Shown here: positions 6,477 through 11,571 of the stretch, piece by piece
Layout of the letters: the number at the start of each line of letters is the position of its first letter
Position numbering within the stretch: the first letter of the stretch is position 1
DNA from: JBEKCP01 sp050014815
GTDB lineage: Bacteria; Planctomycetota; Planctomycetia; Pirellulales; Thermoguttaceae
Assembly (NCBI GenBank): GCA_050014815.1
Contig: JBEKCP010000115.1
Location: 1 to 11,571 of the forward strand
Length of the DNA: 11,571 bases
Direction of reading: 5' to 3'
The notes under the pieces: generated by a model
The model's input: the letters and a program-made list of their open reading frames with translations, nothing else
What the model was told of the DNA's origin: nothing
The model's database searches: none
Made by a program: the position numbers and the translations under genes

Positions 6477-7721
6477 AACGGAGGGCGCGGGCACGTTCAC
6501 TTTCAGCGGTTCTTCTCCGAGCGTCACCACGGTGAAATCCCGCGGCGGGTGCCCGGCCAGGTAGGCGTTGATGCTCCGGCTCGTCAGGCCGTCGACCAGC
6601 CGGCCGATTTCCTCCAGGGTCCTCGCGCGGCCCAGGTGGTACCAATCGCGGGCGATCGCGCCGCTGCGGGCCGAGCTCGATTCCTGCTGCAAGATCAGGG
6701 CATTCTTGATGCGGGCCTTGAGGCGGTCCAACTCGTGCGACTCGATGCCGCGGCCCAGCCGCACCAACTCGCCGAGCGTCACGTCGAGGGTCTCCTGGGC
6801 CCGTTGGGCCCCGCTGGCCGCGTAGCAGAGCACGGCCCCGCGGTCGCGGAGCGTGTGGTAGCTGGCCGATACGGCGTAGCAGAGGCCGCGCTTCTCGCGG
6901 ACCTCGGTGAACAGCCGCGAGCTCATTCCCCCGCTCAAGGCCCCAACCGCTCCCCATGCCTGAAAGTAGTCGGGATCCCGGTAGGGCACGCTTGCGTAGG
7001 CGATGCCGATCTGGGTCTGGCCGGAGTCGTAGGGAATATGACCATAGCCTTGCGGGCCTTCCTCTTCGACCAACGGCTCGACAGGCTGCGGCTCCCAGTC
7101 GCCCAAGAGGCGGCCGACCAGGTCCACCAGCGGCTCCCACTCGACGTGGCCGGCGACGCCGAGGATCGTGCCGTTGGGCTGGAAATGGCGGCGAAAGAAG
7201 CCGCGGATCTCGCCGATCGTGACCGATTGGACGGCCTCTTGCTCTCCGAAGGAGGAGCGGCCCCACGGGCTCGGATAATGGCGGCGGCGGAGATCGAGCA
7301 TCACCTTGTCGGCCGGCTCGTCTTCGATGGCCCGCAATTCCTGGAGGACGACCTGGCGGCCGGCTTCGAGCTGCTCGGCCGGCAGGCGGGGCCGCCGCAG
7401 GATGTCGGCGAAGACGGCCAGTGCCTCCGGCAGGTTCTCGGCCAGCGTGGCCCCGCAGTAGACGGCGTGGGCGGCCGAGACCGACTCGTTGTGCTCGACG
7501 CCGAGGTTGTCCAGGTCGAGGACCAGTTGCCGGCTATCTCGCGGGCCCGCCCCGCGGACCGTCATCTCGCAGGTCAGCGCGCCGAGCCCGCTGCGACCGG
7601 GCGGCTCGCGCACGCAACCGGCCGGCACGAGAAAGCTCAGTGCCGCCGATTGCAGCCAGGGCATCGGCTCGGCCAGCAACACCAGGCCATTGCCGTACGT
7701 ATGGGAGGTAATGTCGGTCAC
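6471..7721 (-). CDS. M16 peptidase homologue, non-catalytic (R/Y) subunit
   Basis: 416 residues. The apparent start is GTG 7721 (reading TDITSHTYGNGLVLLAEPM), with no Shine-Dalgarno sequence before it; CCCTCCCC precedes it instead. The zinc motif is lost: GLGALTCEMTVRG (45-57) aligns with the partner's GVSHFLEHMAFKG, placing Ala48, Cys51 and Glu52 where His, Glu and His belong. The C-terminal half keeps the family signature GGMSSRLFTEVREKRGLCY, with Arg275 and Tyr282 seven residues apart, which handle substrate in M16B enzymes. It is therefore predicted to be catalytically dead alone and to pair with the product of the next gene, 106 bases downstream. The final codons and TAG stop fall at the edge of a repeat arm, so the original C-terminus may have been replaced. 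It follows the GNAT gene by 97 bases of simple repeats. Confidence 0.9.
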   Translation of the reverse strand: MTDITSHTYGNGLVLLAEPMPWLQSAALSFLVPAGCVREPPGRSGLGALTCEMTVRGAGPRDSRQLVLDLDNLGVEHNESVSAAHAVYCGATLAENLPEALAVFADILRRPRLPAEQLEAGRQVVLQELRAIEDEPADKVMLDLRRRHYPSPWGRSSFGEQEAVQSVTIGEIRGFFRRHFQPNGTILGVAGHVEWEPLVDLVGRLLGDWEPQPVEPLVEEEGPQGYGHIPYDSGQTQIGIAYASVPYRDPDYFQAWGAVGALSGGMSSRLFTEVREKRGLCYAVSASYHTLRDRGAVLCYAASGAQRAQETLDVTLGELVRLGRGIESHELDRLKARIKNALILQQESSSARSGAIARDWYHLGRARTLEEIGRLVDGLTSRSINAYLAGHPPRDFTVVTLGEEPLKVNVPAPSVV

Positions 7722-7733
7722 GGGGAGGGATGT

Positions 7734-7764
7734 CAGTTTTCAGTGTTCAGTGTTCAGTTTTCAG
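7734..7764. repeat. Heptamer tandem array (CAGTKTT)x4
   Basis: Four units, cagtttt, cagtgtt, cagtgtt, cagtttt, plus a final cag. The array lies immediately upstream of the GTG start of the non-catalytic M16 gene, where a ribosome site or promoter might be expected. Confidence 0.85.
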
Positions 7765-7788
7765 CACGCAGTTCTCACTTGCAGGTTT

Positions 7789-7816
7789 CCAATCCCCAAT
7801 CCCTAATCCCCAATCC
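7789..7816. repeat. Heptamer tandem array (CCAATCC)x4
   Basis: Four contiguous heptamers, three ccaatcc and one ctaatcc as the third unit. They end two bases before the GNAT stop codon at 7819. The unit is similar to the octamers at 3097-3136. Confidence 0.85.
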
Positions 7817-7818
7817 TC

Positions 7819-8382
7819 TTACGAATACACCGGCTCGACGGCCTTGTAGACCGTCTTCGCCGTGACGAAGCCCAACCGGCGATAGAGCCGGATCGCGCCT
7901 TCGTTCTGGGCGGTCACTTCGAGATAGACGCGGGCGATGCCTGCCCGGCGGAACCCTTCCAGCGAACGGAACAACAAGGAGGTGCCCAACCCGCCGTTGC
8001 GGTGCTCGGGCGTGATGCCCAGGTTCTGGACGGCGCCCAGGCCCGCCTGGTCGCGGATCCCCTGGACGGTTCCGCAGCACTCCGGCCGTCCATGCCCCGG
8101 CCTCAGGAACGTCAGCAGCCAGGTGGCCTCCGGCAGGAAGCCGGGCTTGCGGACAATCTCGGTCATCAGGCGGCGGCAGCCGTCCAGATCGCCGAGGCAC
8201 GTGAAGACATTGGAATCGATTTCGCCCCGGAAGCTCAGGAACTTGGCCTCCGCGAAGGCTTCCAGAAGGGAGGGCTGCCACGCCACGAAACGATACTCGT
8301 TCGGGACCGCCCCCAATGCCAGGTCACGGCCGGCCAGGTCGAGTTCCATGCGATATCGCTTGAAGTAGGTGAGGTCCATCAT
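7819..8382 (-). CDS. GNAT-family N-acetyltransferase
   Basis: 187 residues from ATG 8382 (tandem ATGATG, with AAGAG just upstream). The acetyl-CoA motif A is at about 120-138: NLGITPEHRNGGLGTSLLF, with Arg128-x-x-Gly-x-Gly. Motif B is near 150-172 (YLEVTAQNEGAIRLYRRLGF). The N-terminal hundred residues (MMDLTYFKRYRMELDL...) are conserved-looking but of no named type. An in-frame extension to 8469 exists, but it reads straight through the GGGGACAGTCCCC palindrome (QMGTVPFFP), so I reject that start. The acceptor could be a protein N-terminus, an amino sugar or a small amine; nothing here decides it. It is first in the run leading to the M16 pair, 97 bases ahead, which may or may not mean co-transcription. 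Confidence 0.87.
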   Translation of the reverse strand: MMDLTYFKRYRMELDLAGRDLALGAVPNEYRFVAWQPSLLEAFAEAKFLSFRGEIDSNVFTCLGDLDGCRRLMTEIVRKPGFLPEATWLLTFLRPGHGRPECCGTVQGIRDQAGLGAVQNLGITPEHRNGGLGTSLLFRSLEGFRRAGIARVYLEVTAQNEGAIRLYRRLGFVTAKTVYKAVEPVYS

Positions 8383-8395
8383 AGCTCTTGCAACC

Positions 8396-8492
8396 GGGAA
8401 AAAGGGGACAGTCCCCATTTGCCGGAACCCCCCGGAGGCGGGCACCATGTACGCATGGTCGTCGCACAAATGGGGACTGTCCCCTTTTTCCC
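8396..8492. repeat. REPIN-like perfect inverted pair of GGGGACAGTCCCC
   Basis: Arms 8396-8421 and 8467-8492 are perfect 26-base reverse complements around a 45-base loop. Each arm contains the palindromic core ggggac(a/t)gtcccc with A- or T-runs on the outer side. The pair lies between GH2 and the GNAT start. Read from the GH2 side (minus strand), the stem ends in CCCC followed by A/G bases rather than a T-run, so terminator activity is uncertain. The same core occurs within truB. Confidence 0.88.
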
Positions 8493-8535
8493 AACCGGTT
8501 CTCTAAAGTCTACCGGCGGGGTGCAAACGGGTCAA

Positions 8536-10401
8536 TCATTTGGCGGGGGGCGCCTCGGCCGGCGGCGGAAACTGGCCGCAAACCAGCCCGCAATACGACT
8601 TCGCCGCGTCCACTTTGACGACCTGGCGATCGTACGTCACCAGGCCGTTGCACTCGGTCTCGCAATCGGCCGTCTGCGTGTAGACCGCGGCCGACAGCCC
8701 CTTTTCGTCGCGAAGCCGCTGGACCTTCTTCCAGAGTTCGAGATACCTGGCGGTCAGGGTCTCCGCGTCGGCCATGCTGCGGTAGCCCCAGGTCTTCGCG
8801 ACCCACGTATGTCCCTCCAGGGGCAGTCCCAGTCCGCCGAACTCGCCGAGGACCGCCGCCCGAGACGCCTCGGGGGCGGGACAACTCGGCCCGGGATAGT
8901 CGTGCCGGTCGATCACGTCGCTCACCTTGCGGTCGTTCCAGCCGCTGGCGCTGCACACCAGGCGGGTCGGATCGAGTTGCTTGACCCAGCGGGTCAGCCT
9001 CACGGTGTCGTACTGGCCCCAGCCCTCGTTGAAGACCACCCACAGGACGATGGACGGGTGGTTCAGGTGCGATTCGACCATGGCCCGCAGCTCGGCCTCG
9101 AACTGGCCGGCCCGCTCCGGCGAATGCGGAACTGCGTCCTCTCCCTTCTCACTTTTCACGCCCTTCCCACCCTTCTCGCTCTTTTTTCCCGCCCCGCCGC
9201 TGGGCATGTCCTGCCAGACCATGAGTCCCAACCGGTCGCACCAGTAATACCAACGCTGGGGCTCGATCTTGACGTGTTTTCGGGCCATGTTGAAACCGAG
9301 CGTCCGCAGCACTTCGATGTCGTAGCGAAGGGCCTCGTCGGTCGGGGCCGTGTAGAGCCCGTCCGGCCAATAGCCCTGGTCCAGCGGGCCCGCCTGGAAG
9401 ACGAACCGGTTGTTGAGCATCAGCCGCGTCGTGCCCCCGGCGTCCTTGCCCAGCGCGATCTTCCGCATGCCGAAATAGCTCCCAACCGCATCCACCGGCC
9501 GGCCGTTGCGGCAGAGCGAGACCGTCAGCCCGTAGAGGAACGGGCTCTCTGGCGACCAGAGCTTCGCCCGGCGGATCGCCAGGGTGATCGGCTGCCCGAC
9601 CTGGCCGATAGCGCGGGCGACCGCGCGGCGGCCGTCGCAGGCGACGGCCGCGACCTGGAGATCCTCCGCCGCGCCGCGCGGAGCGACTGCCACCCGCAAC
9701 GTCCCGGCGTCGATGTCGGGCGTGATCGTCAAGGCGGCGATGCTTGACGCCGGCACCGGTTCCAGCCATACCGTCTGCCAGATGCCCGAGCAGGGCGTGT
9801 AATAGATGCCGCCGGGCTTCTTGATCGAGCTGAATCGCTGCTTGCCGTGGGCCTCGCCGTTGGCGCCGGTCGAGTCCCACACGCGGACCAGCAGGGTGTT
9901 CTCGGCAGCCGGCCTCACGGCGTCGGTAACGTCCAGCGTGAACGGGTCATAACCGCCGCGGTGCGTGCCCAACTCCTTGCCGTTGAGCCATACGACGGCT
10001 TCCCAATCCACGGCGCCGAAGTGGAGGAGCAGGCGCCGGCCGTCGCCCAGGGCCGGCGCGGTGAAGCACCGCCGATACCAGAGGTGCTCGTCGGCCGTCA
10101 ATGCCTGCTTGAGGCCCGACAGGGCCGACTCGATCGGGAACGGCACGAGGATCTGCTTGTCGAACTTCTCCGGCGGCGGTATATCGCGGGGCGTCACGGC
10201 ACAGTCCCACAGGCCGTTGAGGCTATGCCACTCCGCCCGCACCATTTGGGGGCGGGGATACTCGGGCAGCGGGCACTGGGGATCGACCTTGGCGGCCCAA
10301 GGGGTCATCAGGTGTCCCGGCACCGGCTGCCACTCGGCCGCAACGGCCCAAACGCCGCCCGTCGCAAGAACGGCAGTCGCCAGGATCGTTCGCATCGGCA
10401 T
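8536..10401 (-). CDS. Secreted glycoside hydrolase family 2 enzyme
   Basis: 621 residues from ATG 10401 (MPMRTIL; the second ATG at 10395 is equally possible). A signal peptide spans about 1-22 (ILATAVLATGGVWAVAA, then EWQP). The order is that of GH2: a jelly-roll sugar-binding domain near 55-213 (WYRRCF, HFGAVDWEAVVWLNGKELG, GGYDPFTLDVTD, SGIWQTVWLEPV), an Ig-like domain near 218-312 ending LWSPESPFLYGL, and a TIM barrel from about 315. The acid/base is Glu459 in WVVFNEGWGQ and the nucleophile is probably Glu520 in VLGEFGGLG. GH2 enzymes release beta-linked galactose, glucuronate, mannose or related sugars; the substrate is not evident. Residues 406-422 (KKSEKGGKGVKSEKGED) are a Lys/Gly/Ser/Glu-rich insertion after WQDMPSGG and look like expanded simple sequence. 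Upstream in-frame codons to 10467 are part of a palindromic element, so I exclude them. Confidence 0.92.
   Translation of the reverse strand: MPMRTILATAVLATGGVWAVAAEWQPVPGHLMTPWAAKVDPQCPLPEYPRPQMVRAEWHSLNGLWDCAVTPRDIPPPEKFDKQILVPFPIESALSGLKQALTADEHLWYRRCFTAPALGDGRRLLLHFGAVDWEAVVWLNGKELGTHRGGYDPFTLDVTDAVRPAAENTLLVRVWDSTGANGEAHGKQRFSSIKKPGGIYYTPCSGIWQTVWLEPVPASSIAALTITPDIDAGTLRVAVAPRGAAEDLQVAAVACDGRRAVARAIGQVGQPITLAIRRAKLWSPESPFLYGLTVSLCRNGRPVDAVGSYFGMRKIALGKDAGGTTRLMLNNRFVFQAGPLDQGYWPDGLYTAPTDEALRYDIEVLRTLGFNMARKHVKIEPQRWYYWCDRLGLMVWQDMPSGGAGKKSEKGGKGVKSEKGEDAVPHSPERAGQFEAELRAMVESHLNHPSIVLWVVFNEGWGQYDTVRLTRWVKQLDPTRLVCSASGWNDRKVSDVIDRHDYPGPSCPAPEASRAAVLGEFGGLGLPLEGHTWVAKTWGYRSMADAETLTARYLELWKKVQRLRDEKGLSAAVYTQTADCETECNGLVTYDRQVVKVDAAKSYCGLVCGQFPPPAEAPPAK
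9136..9186 (-). repeat. Purine-rich simple-sequence insertion inside GH2
   Basis: On the coding strand this stretch is almost all purine, built from gagaaggg/gggaaggg-like units, and differs sharply from the surrounding GC-rich codons. It encodes KKSEKGGKGVKSEKGED between the conserved WQDMPSGG and the helix before the acid/base motif. This fits a spacer-type repeat that became fixed in frame in a surface loop. Confidence 0.65.
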
Positions 10402-10416
10402 GGTCCCCAGATGAAA

Positions 10417-10599
10417 GTAGGGTGGGTCGACGGGCACCGACGCGCAGCGTTGGTCGGCGAGCCCCACCAGAAATCAGCCAAACTCCAGTCGGTGGGGCTC
10501 GCTTCGCTCGACCCAAGCGAGCCCCACCATTTTCCAGGAGAATCGTTATGGTGGGGCTCGCCGACCATGCTGCGCACGGTGCCCGTCGACCCACCCTAC
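10417..10599. repeat. Nested 183-bp palindromic element
   Basis: The outermost arms, 10417-10439 and 10577-10599, are perfect 23-base reverse complements (gtagggtgggtcgacgggca plus ccg). The match continues with a few mismatches to about 10469 and 10549 (ggtcggcgagccccacca). Inside, 10491-10504 and 10515-10528 form a second perfect 14-base stem (ggtggggctcgctt) with a 10-base loop. The phrase gcgagccccacc occurs three times across both orientations. No coding capacity is recognised. It looks like a non-autonomous element, possibly two REP-like pairs nested in each other. Confidence 0.85.
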
Positions 10600-10616
10600 A
10601 GTCTTTTGCGCCTTCG

Positions 10617-10767
10617 CGCCTTTGCGTGATACCCCTCCCAGTCAGGTGTTGCCTTCACGACAGGCCCTTCCGTGCTGCTGGGCATATCCGCGAGACCGCA
10701 CGATGCTTGCGAAGGGGCCGTTTACAAGGATATCGGTTGAGGATGGGGAGTATTTCACGCAAAGGCG
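10617..10767. repeat. Inverted pair of tcacgcaaaggcg
   Basis: cgcctttgcgtga at 10617-10629 is the exact reverse complement of tcacgcaaaggcg at 10755-10767. Looser similarity continues outward (cttttgcgcctt against gcaaaggggag). The arms bound 125 bases of unremarkable sequence, and the right arm ends about 20 bases beyond the stop of the small gene at 10786. Confidence 0.7.
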
Positions 10768-10785
10768 CAAAGGGGAGAACCGGAG

Positions 10786-11016
10786 TTAGCCATCCTTACC
10801 GACCTCTCGCCAGTCCTTGAACCGTCCGCTCTGGATGTGCCCTGCGGCCTCTTCTACGTCCTGAACGAGCCCCGGCATCTTGAGCAACTCGGCGGTGGCA
10901 TCCCGGCTGGCGGCAGTTTCGAGGTAGTCCAAGAACTCCGCGGCGACCCGGACCTTGTCCGGCGGCAGGCTGTCCAATCGTTCCTTGGCGTGTTCTCGCA
11001 ACTGGACGATGGTCAT
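10786..11016 (-). CDS. Small antitoxin-like protein
   Basis: 76 residues from ATG 11016, with a strong GGAGG close upstream and a near-ideal extended -10 further up, so it is probably expressed. The sequence is MTIVQLREHAKERLDSLPPD, then KVRVAAEFLDYLE, a helical middle, and a tail GRFKDWREVGKDG. The pattern of a helix, SLPPDKVRVAAEFLDYLE, an ELLKMPG turn and a short Trp-containing tail resembles small antitoxin-like proteins (DUF2281/RelB-type) that pair with RelE/ParE-like toxins. That is an impression from pattern, not a domain match. No toxin reading frame follows in 10600-10785 and none precedes it, so it is an orphan or has another role. Confidence 0.6.
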   Translation of the reverse strand: MTIVQLREHAKERLDSLPPDKVRVAAEFLDYLETAASRDATAELLKMPGLVQDVEEAAGHIQSGRFKDWREVGKDG

Positions 11017-11067
11017 GTCCTCCCTCCTGGGGGATGTCTTACCGGGATGCGGATGGGAAGCGTCTAC

Positions 11068-11073
11068 ATTATA
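11068..11073 (-). promoter_or_regulatory. Extended -10 promoter of the small antitoxin-like gene
   Basis: Read on the minus strand the sequence is ttctTGaTATAATg: a perfect TATAAT preceded by TG one base away, the extended -10 form, which needs little -35 contact. No good -35 is seen. Transcription would start near 11061, about 45 bases before the ATG at 11016. Confidence 0.5.
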
Positions 11074-11197
11074 TCAAGAACATTCTCGTCCTTGCACCCT
11101 TGCGGCAGCGGCGGCGGGCGTTGTTTTTTTTCATCATCAGCGGCGGTTTTCCAATACGGAGCCGTCGCAACCTCCAGGGGGTGCCTGCACGACACCG

Positions 11198-11227
11198 TTG
11201 CAGGCGACGATTATAAACTATTATACA
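11198..11227 (+). promoter_or_regulatory. Possible promoter of the glycosyltransferase gene
   Basis: TTGCAG (11198-11203) is followed after 17 or 18 bases by TTATAC or TATACA (11221-11227), within an island (ttataaactattatacaat) that is AT-rich against a GC-rich background. The start codon is about 150 bases downstream, leaving a long leader. Confidence 0.38.
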
Positions 11228-11378
11228 ATAGCATGTTGCGTATGCCGAAAGGGATGGCGACGGGGTGGATTCTTCGGCGGCATGCCGGTTGCTCCAAGAC
11301 CCGGCATCCGCACCGCTTGTTCCCGGGCACCACGCCCGGCGTGGTCGTGGCACACTGCGTCCTGAATTGGTGACTCCT

Positions 11379-11571
11379 ATGATGCTGCCGGCATCCTGCG
11401 AAGCCCCTGAAACCGCCGCTACGACCCACGCCGACCTCCCGCTCTGCACGGGGCCCCGGGTTCGCGTGCTGCACGTGATCAACGGCGAGGTCTACGGGGG
11501 CGCCGAGCGGGCGTTGGACCATCTGGCCCGGCACCTCGGCCGCTTCGGTTTCGACGTGACCATGGCCTGCC
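11379..11571 (+). CDS. Glycosyltransferase family 4-like protein, N-terminal part
   Basis: The frame opens at tandem ATGATG (11379) and is still open at the window end, giving 64 residues. After a leader of about 26 residues (MMLPASCEAPETAATTHADL...) it reads VRVLHVINGEVYGGAERALD, then HLARHLGRFGFDVTMAC. This is the typical first beta-strand and glycine-rich turn of GT-B glycosyltransferases of the GT4 type (HVIxxxxxGGAERxxxxLxxxLxxxGxxV), which use nucleotide sugars to build polysaccharide or lipid-linked glycans in the cytoplasm. Acceptor and sugar cannot be told from the N-terminus. No strong ribosome site precedes it. The leader is longer than usual, so an internal start such as GTG at about 11465 is possible. 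It may be the first gene of a polysaccharide cluster to the right. Confidence 0.8.
   Translation, partial: MMLPASCEAPETAATTHADLPLCTGPRVRVLHVINGEVYGGAERALDHLARHLGRFGFDVTMAC

Larger units (their letters stand above)
10402..10785. other. 384-base gene-free region upstream of GH2
   Basis: It holds the nested palindrome (10417-10599) and a separate inverted pair based on cacgcaaaggcg (10617-10767). The inner 10630-10754 shows no recognisable gene, RNA or strong promoter. Open frames crossing the region are built from the palindromes and show no family resemblance. Confidence 0.6.
11017..11378. other. 362-base divergent intergenic region
   Basis: It lies between the small minus-strand gene and the plus-strand glycosyltransferase. 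It contains the extended -10 (11068-11073), a run of eight T after a GC-rich stretch (around 11118), an AT-rich promoter-like block (11198-11227) and a short dyad accacgcc/ggcgtggt at 11329-11345. I see no gene or structured RNA I can name. Confidence 0.5.

Noticed and set aside
7734..7816. CRISPR array
   Set aside because: Units are 7 bases, directly contiguous and without spacers; no cas genes are nearby.
6417..7865. 482-codon plus-strand open frame opposite the non-catalytic M16 gene
   Set aside because: It begins in the repeat arms, lies antisense to a clear M16 gene, and ends with peptides translated from tandem repeats.
8383..8469. N-terminal extension of the GNAT protein to an upstream ATG at 8469
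   Set aside because: The extension is translated palindromic repeat; the tandem ATG at 8382 is where family-like sequence begins and has a modest ribosome site.
8396..8492. Intrinsic terminator of the GH2 gene
   Set aside because: The stem begins about 45 bases past the GH2 stop and, read on the minus strand, is not followed by a T-run; the repeat-family explanation is stronger.
8002..9747. 581-codon plus-strand open frame opposite GNAT and GH2
   Set aside because: It crosses two well-supported minus-strand genes and the palindrome pair between them; its composition (Arg, Gly, Pro, Asp, Val) is typical of a shadow frame.
10402..10467. N-terminal extension of the GH2 protein to 10467
   Set aside because: It reads into the nested palindrome and would place the signal peptide internally; ATG 10401 gives a normal signal peptide.
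11329..11345. Dyad accacgcc/ggcgtggt as an operator or terminator of the glycosyltransferase
   Set aside because: The half-sites are separated by one base and no T-run follows; short GC-rich dyads arise often by chance at this composition.

Overview
The window looks like ordinary chromosome of a GC-rich planctomycete, probably of the Pirellulales/Thermoguttaceae type. That placement is inferred from several things: GC-rich codon use, a Hanks-type kinase with one membrane span and a helical outer domain, a secreted GH2 glycosidase, and many short palindromic or simple-sequence elements between and inside genes. No sequence search was possible. I see no phage, plasmid, CRISPR or complete mobile-element genes.

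Layout. 1-924 (minus): truB, running off the left edge. 925-1206: divergent intergenic region with an imperfect palindromic element. 1207-3081 (plus): membrane Ser/Thr kinase. 3230-4117 (plus): dapA behind a promoter-like pair. Converging on it is a minus-strand gene series, transcribed in this order: GH2 glycosidase (10401-8536), GNAT acetyltransferase (8382-7819), M16 peptidase subunit without zinc ligands (7721-6471), M16 peptidase subunit with zinc ligands (6364-5126), and a secreted CAP/SCP-domain protein (5129-4125) whose start overlaps the preceding stop. 10402-10785 has no gene but holds a nested palindrome and a second inverted pair. 10786-11016 (minus) is a small antitoxin-like protein with a near-ideal extended -10 promoter. 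A glycosyltransferase family 4 gene starts at 11379 (plus) and runs off the right edge.

How genes relate. The two M16 genes read as the complementary halves of one heterodimeric zinc protease: one has HxxEH, the other has the R...Y pair. The CAP protein is translationally coupled to the catalytic half. The other genes (truB, kinase, dapA, GH2, GT4) show no shared pathway.

The main unexplained signal is repeat DNA. At least six kinds of short palindromic or tandem elements occur in 11.6 kb, and several are not confined to spacers: one pair lies in frame inside truB, one family supplies the stop codons of both the kinase and an M16 gene, and a Lys/Gly/Ser/Glu-rich stretch interrupts GH2. The first 55 bases repeat exactly at 572-626 and probably mark a contig-end assembly artefact. 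I did not find a convincing new multi-gene system.
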